DNA of 64,000 nucleotides from an uncultured Collinsella sp. (lineage in GTDB: Bacteria > Actinomycetota > Coriobacteriia > Coriobacteriales > Coriobacteriaceae), in assembly GCA_959019775.1 (NCBI GenBank), contig CAUEPS010000003.1, positions 1 to 64,000 of the forward strand, in the 5' to 3' direction. Of the stretch, positions 41,434 through 50,572 are shown in pieces (the stretch's first letter is position 1; each line of letters opens with the position of its first letter). The position numbers were made by a program, and so were the translations under genes. The notes beneath the pieces were generated by a model that was not told where the DNA came from, did not search any database, and saw only the letters and a list, made by a program, of their open reading frames with translations.

Positions 41434-42072
41434 CTAGACCGAAAAAACGATCTTGCGGCAGTTCCAGAAGTACTGAGCGCCCGAGATAACGGTCAAGACA
41501 ACGGCCACGGCGTACAGGAAACGCGACACAGAGTAGATACCAAGCGTCAGAGCCACCGGGCCAAGGTGCAAGCCGGCCATCGCAAAGACGCACAGATAGC
41601 CGCAGATGGAGACCATCGTGGTCGCCGTCTTGTACTTGCCGAGCTTATCGGCGGCAACGACCACACCGGCCGCACTCGCGACCATGCGCAGGGCGCTCAC
41701 CAGCAGCTCGCGGAACAGGATGATGAACACGGACCACACGGTCACCGCACCAAAGTCCAAGAACAGCAGCAGGGCCGAGAACACGAGCAACTTATCGGCG
41801 ATGGGATCCAGGAACTTACCGAAGTCGGTGATCTCGTTGCGCGAACGAGCCAGGTAGCCATCAACCTTATCGGTGCACGACAGGATGACGTACAGAATAA
41901 AGGCGGCGGCGGCGAGCGGTCCGTCGAAGGTGCTCCAATCCGTACCGGCAACGCTTGTGTGAGACAGCGCCGACACAATCATGAACACCGGAATAAAGAC
42001 GATGCGCACGCACGTCACGATGTTGGCGGGCGTCCAAACACTCGTCAGTTCCTTATTGCTCTCGTTAGCCAC
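41434..42072 (-). CDS. pgsA: CDP-diacylglycerol-glycerol-3-phosphate 3-phosphatidyltransferase
   Basis: A 212-residue membrane enzyme making phosphatidylglycerophosphate. The catalytic motif reads DKVDGYLARSRNEITDFGKF and LDPIADK. It begins NIVTCVRIVFIPVF, as in PgsA, and has about five helices. It is closer to standard PgsA than the paralogue at 20487-21191. Confidence 0.94.
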   Translation of the reverse strand: MANESNKELTSVWTPANIVTCVRIVFIPVFMIVSALSHTSVAGTDWSTFDGPLAAAAFILYVILSCTDKVDGYLARSRNEITDFGKFLDPIADKLLVFSALLLFLDFGAVTVWSVFIILFRELLVSALRMVASAAGVVVAADKLGKYKTATTMVSICGYLCVFAMAGLHLGPVALTLGIYSVSRFLYAVAVVLTVISGAQYFWNCRKIVFSV

Positions 42073-42081
42073 GACGCTCTC

Positions 42082-43431
42082 CTACTCAACAACATGACCG
42101 ATAAGCTCGTAGCAGAAGCTATCGGTAAACTCGACCGTCAGAATATCGCCCACAGATGCCTCGCTGGCATCCAGATGCACCGCACCGTCGGAATCGGGCG
42201 CCTGGAACCAGGCGTGTCCGATGAGCTCGGCACCGTCCTCGGTCTCCTCGATACCGTCGACGATCACCTGGGCGCGTTCGCCCACGTGCGCGGCAGTCGC
42301 GGCAAAGCCGAGCGACTCGGCCAGGTCCATAGCCTCCTGGGCGCGCTCAAGCTTGACTTCTTCATCGACCTGACCGTCCATCTTGGCGGCCAGGCTGCCC
42401 TCCTCCTGCGAGTAGGCAAAAACACTCGTGTAGTCAAAGCCCACAGCGTCCATAAAGTCAATGAGATCGCGGAACTCGTCGTCGGTCTCGGTCGGGAAAC
42501 CCACCATGGCCGTGGAGCGAATCACGATGCCGGGGATGCGCTCGCGCAGGTCACGGAACAGGTCCTCGAGCTCCTGGCGCGAACCGGAGCGACGCATGGC
42601 CTTGAGGATGCGCGCGTCGCAGTGCTGCACGGGGATATCGATATAGGGCAGCACCTCGGGCGTATCGCGAATGGTCTCGATAAGCTCGTCGGTCATGCCC
42701 TCGGGCTGCAGGTAGAGTACACGGACCCAAACGTTATGAGGACGCACCGCCTCAGCAACGGCTTGCAGCAGCTGCGCCAGATTGCGCGGCGCGCCCTCGG
42801 CGAGGTCCTCATCGGCAAAGTCGGTACCCCAGATGCCCGTGTCCTGACCGATCAGTACGATCTCGCGCACACCACCGGCGACCAGGTCGCGAACCTCGGA
42901 GATAATGCTCTCGGCATTGCGCGAGTGATAACGACCGCGGATATACGGGATCATGCAGAAGCTACAGAAGCGGTTGCAGCCATCAGAGATCTTGACGTAG
43001 GCGACAGCGCCCTCGACGGTGCGCTTGACCTGCGGAATATAGGCGGCAATCTCGCGCTCAACACCCAGCACGTCATCGATGACCGCCACGATGCCGTCTT
43101 CCTCGTCGGCCTTCACAAAGGCCGCGACCTCGGGCAGCTCGTCGGGTAGGTCGTCACCGTAGCGTGACGGCACGCAGCCGCACATGACGATCGGGCAGGA
43201 ACGAACGCCGTCCTGCACCTCGTTGGCAAGCTCAAGCGTGGTCTCGATGCTCTCGGACGTTGCAGAGGCAAGGAACGAGCACGTATTGACGATGGCGATA
43301 TCGGCATCCTGCGGATCGAATGCCTCCTCGTAGCCTGCGGCAGTCAGCAGCGAACGCATACGGTCGGTATCGACCTCGTTCTTGGCGCACCCGAGGGTGA
43401 TATAGAGCACGGAGCCCAACGGAGTATCCAT
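42082..43431 (-). CDS. rimO: Ribosomal protein S12 methylthiotransferase
   Basis: A 449-residue radical SAM enzyme adding a methylthio group to an aspartate of S12. The N-terminal ITLGCAKNEVDTDRM distinguishes RimO from MiaB, the cluster motif is CNRFCSFC, and a TRAM domain is at the C-terminus. Its stop lies 9 nt before pgsA. Confidence 0.95.
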   Translation of the reverse strand: MDTPLGSVLYITLGCAKNEVDTDRMRSLLTAAGYEEAFDPQDADIAIVNTCSFLASATSESIETTLELANEVQDGVRSCPIVMCGCVPSRYGDDLPDELPEVAAFVKADEEDGIVAVIDDVLGVEREIAAYIPQVKRTVEGAVAYVKISDGCNRFCSFCMIPYIRGRYHSRNAESIISEVRDLVAGGVREIVLIGQDTGIWGTDFADEDLAEGAPRNLAQLLQAVAEAVRPHNVWVRVLYLQPEGMTDELIETIRDTPEVLPYIDIPVQHCDARILKAMRRSGSRQELEDLFRDLRERIPGIVIRSTAMVGFPTETDDEFRDLIDFMDAVGFDYTSVFAYSQEEGSLAAKMDGQVDEEVKLERAQEAMDLAESLGFAATAAHVGERAQVIVDGIEETEDGAELIGHAWFQAPDSDGAVHLDASEASVGDILTVEFTDSFCYELIGHVVE

Positions 43432-43457
43432 GTTGGAGAGCGGTCCTTTCGAAAGAA

Positions 43458-43955
43458 TTAGCGGTAGTTGGTGAACTGCAGCGGCTGACCGTAGTCCTGG
43501 TCGCGCAGGAACTGGATCACGGTCTGCAGCGCATCCTTGGAAGCAGAGGAAACACGCAGTTTGTCGGCCTCAATCGTCACCTTGACCTTGAGCTTCTGAT
43601 CCTTGATGTCCTTATTGATCTTCTTGGCAGTCGTCTGGTCGATACCCTCGACGATGTGACCGACCACGCGCACGGTACCGCCCGATGCAGCCTGGGGCGC
43701 ATCCCAGGACACGGCCTTAAGATCGATGCCGCGCTTGATGAGCTTGGAGCTCAGGACGTCGATGATCTGCTTGGAGACAAAGTCGGCCGGGGCGTTGATC
43801 GAAAAGAGCTTGTCGCCCTTCGAAAACTCGATGGTGGCACCAGAGTCCTTCAGGTCATAGCGCTGGGAAATCTCGCGCGTGGTCTGCTGGAAGGCATTGT
43901 CGACCTCCTGCATATTGACCTCGGACACGACGTCGAAGCTGGAATCTTTAGCCAT
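43458..43955 (-). CDS. YajQ-family nucleotide-binding protein
   Basis: A 165-residue protein with the YajQ pattern (FDVVSEVNMQEVDNAFQQTT; ISQRYDLKDSG; GKVKVTIEADKLRVSS-like C-terminal part). Some members bind cyclic di-GMP; whether this one does is unknown. AAAGGA lies before the ATG, and rimO is 26 nt downstream. Confidence 0.9.
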   Translation of the reverse strand: MAKDSSFDVVSEVNMQEVDNAFQQTTREISQRYDLKDSGATIEFSKGDKLFSINAPADFVSKQIIDVLSSKLIKRGIDLKAVSWDAPQAASGGTVRVVGHIVEGIDQTTAKKINKDIKDQKLKVKVTIEADKLRVSSASKDALQTVIQFLRDQDYGQPLQFTNYR

Positions 43956-43981
43956 GGTTAATCCTTTCGCTTACGAGCGGC

Positions 43982-45478
43982 TTAGTAGCTGTCGTACGAA
44001 TAATCGGTGGAATCGGTCATCGTTTGACCGTCGGTGGCGGTATCGGCGCCGTCCGTGGACTGGGCGTCGGTTCCATCCGCACTGTTGGCATCATCGGTAC
44101 CGTCAGTGCTCTCGCCGTCCTCGGAGTCGGTCGTCTCCTTCTTGGGAACGGTGATCGTCACGCGTGCCACGCCCGATGTCTTGGTGTCATAGCGGACCTT
44201 TTCGCCGTTCTTGGTAACGGTGACATCGGAAGGCTTGGACGTGGTGATCTCGATCGAGGACTCGGGCGTGTATTCCTGCTCAAAGGGGCCGGTCGCCTGG
44301 GCGCCATAGACCGACTTGCCATCAACCTTGACCTCAATCCAAGCAGTCTTGCCCTTGGCAACGGAGATCTTGACCTTTGTGACCTCGTTCTCCTCCTTCT
44401 TGGCCGTCGTCTTAGCGGCATCCGAATCGGTCGACTCGTCCGTCGTCTCATCGGTGTCCTCATCAACGGATTCGGTCTTCTTGGAAGACTTCTTAGTCGT
44501 TGTCTTGGTGGCAGCGGGTGTCTCGGGCGTCGACTCGGGCGCCGAGGAGCCGCAGCCACGCAGGAGCACCACGATGAGCACGATCAGAAGCAGCGCCACG
44601 GCGCCGATACCGGCGTAAACGATACGAGGATCGAGACCGTTGTTCTGGGGAGCGCGCCCACCGCCGCGTCCACGATTGGAACCACCGCGACCGGTGCCTT
44701 GGGGCATACGACCGCGGTTATTGTCGGAACGTCCGCGATAACTACCCTGGCGCTGCATATTGCGCTGGTCTGAGCGGGGGGCGAGCTCGCCGCGACCCTG
44801 GTAGTTGCGCTGGCCCGAACGAGGCGCTGAGGAGCGCTGGCTATAAGGCTGTGACTGAGATCGAAGGCGAGGCGTCACCTGCGTAGTATCGGCGTCTGCA
44901 TAGCCGCCGCGCGGACGGCCGGAAGAAACGCCACGGTACCCGCGATCGGAATAACCACCATCGCCGTAGCCGGCACGAGGGTCTCGTGCGACACCGCGGG
45001 CAGCGGGGAGTGCGCGCTCCTCGGGCGCCGGCGTGCTGCGAAAACGATCGCGCTGGGAACGAATCTCCTCGCTCGTGCCCGTTTCGGTAACATAGCCAGC
45101 CTGCTGAGGGCGCTGGCCATAACGCGTCGAACGCCCGCCCTGAACCATCAGGAAGCGGCGGTTGTCGACCGAGGAACGCGAATTGACGTAGCCGGCGGCG
45201 TCCTGAAAACGACCGCCCTGCTGCGACGTCTCGCGCTCATATGCCATCAGGTCGTCAAAATAAGCGTTGACGACCTCCCGCGGATTGAGGCCCAAAAAGC
45301 GCGCATAGCTCGAAATCATGCCCTGCGCATAGCCGCGCGGAGGCATCGATGCAAAATTGCCATTCTCGAAAAACTCGATGATCTGCGGCCTGATTTTGAT
45401 GGTGTTGGCGACCTGCTGAATGGAAAGGCCCATTCGGCGACGCTGCTCGAGCAGCATGTCACCAAAGCGTGCAGCCAT
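43982..45478 (-). CDS. RodZ-like protein with HTH and DUF4115
   Basis: A 498-residue protein. An N-terminal HTH (about 1-75, LLEQRRRMGLSIQQVANTIKI) resembles RodZ/YmfM. A long Arg/Gly/Gln-rich disordered segment (about 90-285) and one membrane helix (about 289-310, AGIGAVALLLIVLIVVLL) follow. A Thr/Lys-rich stretch, an extracytoplasmic DUF4115-like beta domain (about 355-450) and an Asp/Thr-rich tail end the protein. RodZ links the elongation machinery to MreB. Its stop-start overlap with ftsK (1 nt) matches the ftsK-ymfM order. Confidence 0.85.
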   Translation of the reverse strand: MAARFGDMLLEQRRRMGLSIQQVANTIKIRPQIIEFFENGNFASMPPRGYAQGMISSYARFLGLNPREVVNAYFDDLMAYERETSQQGGRFQDAAGYVNSRSSVDNRRFLMVQGGRSTRYGQRPQQAGYVTETGTSEEIRSQRDRFRSTPAPEERALPAARGVARDPRAGYGDGGYSDRGYRGVSSGRPRGGYADADTTQVTPRLRSQSQPYSQRSSAPRSGQRNYQGRGELAPRSDQRNMQRQGSYRGRSDNNRGRMPQGTGRGGSNRGRGGGRAPQNNGLDPRIVYAGIGAVALLLIVLIVVLLRGCGSSAPESTPETPAATKTTTKKSSKKTESVDEDTDETTDESTDSDAAKTTAKKEENEVTKVKISVAKGKTAWIEVKVDGKSVYGAQATGPFEQEYTPESSIEITTSKPSDVTVTKNGEKVRYDTKTSGVARVTITVPKKETTDSEDGESTDGTDDANSADGTDAQSTDGADTATDGQTMTDSTDYSYDSY

Positions 45479-48258
45479 CAGAATCCTCCAAACTCACGAT
45501 CTTCACGTGCCATCTCGGCGTCGACGGATTCCAGCGCGGCAAGGCCTTCTTCATCCAGCAGAACCTCGCGCGGCTTGGAACCGTCGGGCGGTCCGACGAC
45601 ACCCTTTTCTTCCAGCATGTCCATAATACGCCCGGCGCGCGCATAGCCAACCTTCAGGCGGCGTTGCAGGCCAGATGTGGAGCCCAGCTGCGATTCCACC
45701 ACAATATGAGCGGCTTCCCAGATAAGCGGATCGTCGTCCTGAGGCTCGGCAACGCCGGTTCGCACGATGCCGCCGCCACCTGCCATGGACATGGAGGCAG
45801 GTGCCACAGCCGACAGGATCTCCTCATGGTAGTCGGGCTCGCTTTGCGACTTAACGAACTCGACAATCTCGTTGATCTCGTCATCCGAAACAAAGCAGCC
45901 CTGGATGCGGCGGGGCTTGCCCCAGTCGACCTTTGAGAACAGCATGTCACCCAAGCCGGTGAGCTTTTCGGCACCCATCTGGTCGATGATGACACGGGAG
46001 TCGATGCCCGTTGCGACGTTGAAGGCGATACGGTTGGTAATGTTTGCCTTGATGAGACCCGTCACCACGTTAGAGCTCGGACGCTGGGTCGCCACGATAA
46101 GGTGGATACCGGCGGCACGGCCCAGCTGGGCGATACGCACAATCGACGCCTCGACGTCCTTGCCGGCAACCATCATCAGGTCCGAAAGCTCGTCGATGAT
46201 GATGACCAGGTAGGGCATCTTTTGCGGCGGGTTATCGTATTGCTCAAACTCGCCGGCGGCCTGCTTTTCGTTATAGGTCGAGATCTTGCGCACGTTCAGG
46301 CGCTCGAAGACCTTCAGGCGGCGCTCCATCTCGGACACCGCCCACTGCAAGGCACTCGCGGCCTGCTTGGGCTCGGTCACTACGGGCACGTAAAGATGCG
46401 GAAGGCCGTTATAACCTGCGAGCTCGACGCGCTTGGGGTCGACCATGATCAAGCGAACGTCCTCGGGGAGCGCGCGCATGAGCAGGGTCGTGATGATGGA
46501 GTTGATCATGACCGACTTACCGGAACCCGTGGTACCGGCGATCAGCAGGTGGGGCATCTTGGCGAGGTCAGCGACGACCGGCGTGCCCTCTGCGTCGCGG
46601 CCGATGGCAAGCTCGAGCGGACCGCCCTTAACATAGGGCAGCACGTCGCCCAAGTTGACGTTCTGACGCTTGCGATTGGGAATCTCGATACCCACGAGCG
46701 AGGTGCCGGGAATCGGCGCAAAGATACGCACGGACTGAGCAGCAAGCGACAGCGCGATGTCGTCCTCAAGGCTCGAAATCTTGCTCACGCGCTCGCCCTC
46801 GCCGGGCTGCAGCTTAAAGGTCGTCACCGTGGGACCGGCAATCCAGCCGACAACGCGAGCGCTACGGCCAAACTCAAGCAGCGTGGACTGCAACGACTCG
46901 GCGGTCTGTTCCAGCTCCTTGTCCGAAGACGCGGCAGAAGCGGACTGGGGGTTTGCATGCAGGATTTCGAGCGGCGGAAGCTTAAAGCCGTCCTCTTCTT
47001 CGCCCTCGGTATCAGCGGAAGCACCGCCCGCTCCCCCATCGCTGGCGGCAGTCGTTTCGGCAGCAGTCGCAACAGACGCATCGGCAACCTTGGGATGCTT
47101 GAGGAAATCAGGAATTTGAGGGGCGGCCGAGACGGGATTAACGGCAAACGGCGGCTCGGACTCGTCGACCTTGTCCGGATCGTCCTCCATCGAAAGCTGA
47201 CCGGTTACCTGACCGCGCTTTGCCCGACGTCGCGGCAGCAAGGTTGTTTTAGCAGTCTCGAGCGGAGACTCGTCGTCCTCGTCATCACTCTCAGTAAGCT
47301 CAATCTCGCTCTCGGACCAAGACGGGTCGGGCTCACTCGTATTGAGTTTGGGAGCCGTCTTGCCCTTCTTGGCATGACGGCGCGGCAGCAGCGTCGTCTT
47401 GGCGCGCTCGGCCTCCACGGCATCGGACACGTCGACAAACGGATCCTCGTCCTCGTCTTCATCGTCCAAAACCGGGTCCGCATCGTTGCCCATGACCGTG
47501 GTCACGGCCATATCAGAGCCCTTTTGACGAAGAATGCTCAGGTGCGGACGGGCAACGCCGGGCACCGACAGGGCTTCGTCGTCACCCCACGGACTCTCGT
47601 TGACGTCGGCACGACGGCGCTCGGCAAAATCGGCCGCACGGTCGCGGGCAGAGCGTAAAACGCCGCCCACCGAAAAGCCGATGATGACAAAGCCAACGAC
47701 GGCCAGACCCAACAGGACCACCATCGCGATAGGCTTACCCAGGGCATTCTGCAGCGCACTCGCGATAAACGCACCGATGTAGCCACCCGAGGCGGACAGG
47801 TTTTGCGGCGTGAACATAAGATCGCACGAGTCGCTCGTACCCGGCACCATCAGCGAAAGAATGGAGACGACGGCGATAAAGACCACGGCGCCGCCCGCAA
47901 CAGAGCGCACGTTGAGCGGCGAGTCCTCGCCTAAAAAGAGCGTGGCGGCAAACAGCAAAATGACGATCGGCAGCACGTAGGCGCCCAGGCCAAAGCCCAG
48001 GTGGTAGAAACCGGCAACCGCAGCCGTAACGGGTGCGGTCGCCGGCGAAATCACGGCAATGAAGGACGCAATCGCCAAAACGGCAATGACTACGCCGGCG
48101 ATATCGCGGTTGGCCGAAGGCTCGACCAGGGGCTCAAAATCGTCGAACTCGGCCTCATGGCCCTTATTGGCACGAAGAAGGGAACCGGCACCCTTAGCAG
48201 ATGCCGGTTGGTTGTTGGCTTTATTGCCTTTGGCGTTTTGTGCAGTTCCGCGCGCCAA
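45478..48258 (-). CDS. ftsK: FtsK/SpoIIIE DNA translocase
   Basis: A 926-residue protein with four or five N-terminal membrane helices (about 50-215), an acidic linker (about 245-440, including two related segments KTTLLPRRHAKKGK and KTTLLPRRRAKRGQ) and the motor domain (Walker A GTTGSGKSVMIN; Walker B LVIIIDELSDLMM). A C-terminal gamma winged helix (about 855-925) recognises polar DNA motifs. It moves chromosome ends through the closing septum. Confidence 0.96.
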   Translation of the reverse strand: MARGTAQNAKGNKANNQPASAKGAGSLLRANKGHEAEFDDFEPLVEPSANRDIAGVVIAVLAIASFIAVISPATAPVTAAVAGFYHLGFGLGAYVLPIVILLFAATLFLGEDSPLNVRSVAGGAVVFIAVVSILSLMVPGTSDSCDLMFTPQNLSASGGYIGAFIASALQNALGKPIAMVVLLGLAVVGFVIIGFSVGGVLRSARDRAADFAERRRADVNESPWGDDEALSVPGVARPHLSILRQKGSDMAVTTVMGNDADPVLDDEDEDEDPFVDVSDAVEAERAKTTLLPRRHAKKGKTAPKLNTSEPDPSWSESEIELTESDDEDDESPLETAKTTLLPRRRAKRGQVTGQLSMEDDPDKVDESEPPFAVNPVSAAPQIPDFLKHPKVADASVATAAETTAASDGGAGGASADTEGEEEDGFKLPPLEILHANPQSASAASSDKELEQTAESLQSTLLEFGRSARVVGWIAGPTVTTFKLQPGEGERVSKISSLEDDIALSLAAQSVRIFAPIPGTSLVGIEIPNRKRQNVNLGDVLPYVKGGPLELAIGRDAEGTPVVADLAKMPHLLIAGTTGSGKSVMINSIITTLLMRALPEDVRLIMVDPKRVELAGYNGLPHLYVPVVTEPKQAASALQWAVSEMERRLKVFERLNVRKISTYNEKQAAGEFEQYDNPPQKMPYLVIIIDELSDLMMVAGKDVEASIVRIAQLGRAAGIHLIVATQRPSSNVVTGLIKANITNRIAFNVATGIDSRVIIDQMGAEKLTGLGDMLFSKVDWGKPRRIQGCFVSDDEINEIVEFVKSQSEPDYHEEILSAVAPASMSMAGGGGIVRTGVAEPQDDDPLIWEAAHIVVESQLGSTSGLQRRLKVGYARAGRIMDMLEEKGVVGPPDGSKPREVLLDEEGLAALESVDAEMAREDREFGGF

Positions 48259-48259
48259 A

Positions 48260-49930
48260 CTAAACCTCCATGACGACCGGGATGATCATCGGACGAGTGC
48301 GCGTACGACTCCAAATAAAGTTAGAGAGCGAGTCGCGCACAGCCTTGCGAATGGCATCGGAACCGCTGCTCGTAAAGCTGAACTTGCCCTTCTCGATCGT
48401 CTTCATGATGGACGCCGAGGCGTCCTCGGAGAACTGGTCGTCGATGGCAAAGGAGACGCCGCGGCCCGAGAACTCGATAGCCTCGATCTTCTTGTGCTTG
48501 AGCGAAACGATGGCGACGGCCGTGACCATACCGTCGTTGGCGAGCTTCTGACGATCGCGTAGAACGATGGGGTCGGTATCGCCGATGCGCAGTCCGTCGA
48601 CGTAGACGACGCCAGATTCGACGGGCGTACCGCGCTTGACAATACCGCCACGCATCTCGAGCGTGTCTCCGTTGTCGAGGATAAAGATATGATCTTCCTT
48701 GAGGCCCATCTTGCGTGCAAGCTGGGCATGGGCGCGCAGGTGAACGGCCTCGCCGTGGACCGGCATAAAGTACGTAGGCTTGGCCATGGCCATCAGGAGC
48801 TTGAGCTCCTCCTGGCTACCGTGACCCGAGACGTGAACGAGGGCGCGGTTCTTATCCCACACGTCGCAGCCAAGCTTGGCCAGGCTATTGACGACCTGCT
48901 GGACGGCCTTCTCGTTACCGGGGACCGGCGTTGCCGAGAGGATGACGGTATCGCCCTCATGGATGGAGAGCGTCTTGTGCTCGCCGTTGGCCATGCGCGA
49001 AAGGGCCGACAGAGGCTCGCCCTGCGAACCGGTGCACATGACGACAATCTTGTCGTCAGGCAGGTTATCAATGTCAAAGGCATCGTTGATATCGGCGTCG
49101 TCGATGTTGAGGTAGCCAAGCTCGCGCGCCACGCGGGTGTTAGTGAGCATGGAGCGACCGGTCACAACGACCTTACGGCCGCACTTGCGGGCGGCATCGC
49201 AGATCTGCTGCAAACGATGGATGTGGCTCGAGAACGACGCGACGAACACGCGACCCGGGGCGTTCTTGATGGCGTGCAGCAGGTTGGGACCAACCTCGGC
49301 CTCTGACTTGGTAAAGCCGGGAACCGTGGCATTGGTGGAGTCGGAAAGCAGTAGGTCGATGCCCTGCTTGGCAAAGCGGCTGATAGCGGCATAGTCGGGC
49401 GTGACGCCGTCGATGGGCGTCTGGTCGAGCTTAAAGTCGCCGGTGTGCATAACGGTGCCCTGGTTGGTGCGGATGAACACGCCCAGAGCGCCCGGGATGG
49501 AGTGCGTCATCGAGAAGAAATCGAGCGAGATGCCACCCAAATTGACGTGGCTGCCGCCCTTGACCTCACGGAACTTGGGTGCACGAATACGGAACTCGGA
49601 AAGCTTGCCCTCGATAAAGCCAAGCGTCAACTTGCTCGAGAAGATGGGTACCTTGTTGTTGAGATCCTGGAGCAGATACGGAAGCGAACCGGTGTGGTCC
49701 TCGTGGCCGTGAGTGACGACGATGCCGCGGAGCTTTTCCTCATTCTCCAGAACGTAGGTGTAATCCGGAAGCACCAGGTCGATACCGGGCTGCGAGTCGT
49801 CGGGGAACATGAGGCCAGCGTCGACGAGCACCATGTCGTCGCCGCACTCGAAGACCGTCATGTTCTTGCCGATGCCATCAAGGCCGCCGAGCGGGATGAT
49901 CTTCAAGGGAGATGATTTTTTAGCTGCCAT
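48260..49930 (-). CDS. rnj: Ribonuclease J
   Basis: A 556-residue metallo-beta-lactamase/beta-CASP nuclease with 5'-3' exo- and endonuclease activity in RNA decay. It has the metal motif THGHEDHTG (about 76-84), GDFKLDQTP and SGHGSQEELK. I chose ATG 49930 because MAAKKSSPLKIIPLGG fits the family; the frame extends further upstream without a usable start signal. ftsK follows after 1 nt. Confidence 0.95.
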   Translation of the reverse strand: MAAKKSSPLKIIPLGGLDGIGKNMTVFECGDDMVLVDAGLMFPDDSQPGIDLVLPDYTYVLENEEKLRGIVVTHGHEDHTGSLPYLLQDLNNKVPIFSSKLTLGFIEGKLSEFRIRAPKFREVKGGSHVNLGGISLDFFSMTHSIPGALGVFIRTNQGTVMHTGDFKLDQTPIDGVTPDYAAISRFAKQGIDLLLSDSTNATVPGFTKSEAEVGPNLLHAIKNAPGRVFVASFSSHIHRLQQICDAARKCGRKVVVTGRSMLTNTRVARELGYLNIDDADINDAFDIDNLPDDKIVVMCTGSQGEPLSALSRMANGEHKTLSIHEGDTVILSATPVPGNEKAVQQVVNSLAKLGCDVWDKNRALVHVSGHGSQEELKLLMAMAKPTYFMPVHGEAVHLRAHAQLARKMGLKEDHIFILDNGDTLEMRGGIVKRGTPVESGVVYVDGLRIGDTDPIVLRDRQKLANDGMVTAVAIVSLKHKKIEAIEFSGRGVSFAIDDQFSEDASASIMKTIEKGKFSFTSSGSDAIRKAVRDSLSNFIWSRTRTRPMIIPVVMEV

Positions 49931-50118
49931 AGGTGAGTGTTGTTTCCTTTCTTCGAAACGGGTCTGGAACAACCGACGGGGCGCTTCTGGCAAACCGACC
50001 GTCGGGAACGTACAAACATGCATCACGGAGTCGACACATTAACCACAGTATGATACCCATTTGCACAACAACAGACCACCCATGCATCAAAGCCCCATCT
50101 GAACCCGTCTATCCCGCC
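49931..50118. other. Leader region upstream of rnj, no gene seen
   Basis: GAAAGGA (minus strand, about 14 nt before ATG) is a distant ribosome binding site. I find no clear promoter or gene up to the palindromic element at 50119. Confidence 0.4.
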
Positions 50119-50253
50119 GGTTCCCCGCGAGGGCGGGCACGGATGAAGTTTCCTGCTCTACAGTCCTGCTCACGACGGAGGCCACATTTAGTGGCCTCCT
50201 GTTCGTGCGGAACTCGCGATAAACTTCATCCGTGCCCGCCCTCGCGGGGAACC
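50119..50253. repeat. Palindromic element P1 (87-nt core in 24-nt locus-specific arms)
   Basis: Arms 50119-50151 and 50221-50253 are perfect inverted repeats of 33 nt. The core (50143-50229) starts ATGAAGTTT and ends AAACTTCAT. Inside is a hairpin GGAGGCCAC (50177-50185)/GTGGCCTCC (50191-50199). The outer 24 nt (50119-50142 with 50230-50253) are unrelated to those of P2. No credible open frame. Confidence 0.92.
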
Positions 50254-50377
50254 TGCCAATAAGGGACAGGTTTATTTTGGTCGGTTTTATCTGGGGAAAT
50301 ACTGCTGAATCTATCTACAGATCCGGAATCTGACTACTGAATAGACTGTCCAACTAAAGAACGAGTGGAACTAACCA
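50254..50377. other. AT-richer spacer between P1 and P2
   Basis: About 124 nt without a gene or recognisable signal, lower in GC than its surroundings. Confidence 0.4.
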
Positions 50378-50526
50378 GCCCTTTTGCTTGTGCCCGGGAG
50401 GGCCGCATATGAAGTTTATCGCGAGTTCCGCACGCAAAGGAAAGCACTTAATGTGCTTTCCGTCTTGCGCAGGACTGTAGAGCAGGAAACTTCATATGCG
50501 GCCCTCCCGGGCACAAGCAAAAGGGC
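50378..50526. repeat. Palindromic element P2 (inverse orientation, 31-nt locus-specific arms)
   Basis: Arms 50378-50417 and 50487-50526 are perfect inverted repeats of 40 nt. The core (50409-50495, 87 nt) in reverse complement matches P1 at 76 of 87 positions. Several differences are compensatory, such as the hairpin GGAAAGCAC/GTGCTTTCC. The outer 31 nt are unrelated to P1 and include part of the pnp terminator on the right side, mirrored on the left. Confidence 0.93.
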
Positions 50527-50549
50527 GACCCCTGTCCGGAGTCGCCCTT
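50521..50549 (-). terminator. pnp terminator
   Basis: Minus strand: stem AAGGGCGAC (from 50549 down)/GTCGCCCTT (ending 50521), then TTTTGCTTG. The stem base overlaps the right arm of P2. Confidence 0.85.
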
Positions 50550-50572
50550 GCGGTGCTGCTTATATGCGGCTA

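Noticed and set aside
41566..43149. Plus-strand open frame of 527 codons
   Set aside because: Antisense to pgsA and rimO; a by-product of GC-rich codon use.
49931..50026. Extended N-terminus for RNase J
   Set aside because: The added residues do not resemble the family, and no ribosome binding site precedes the upstream start.
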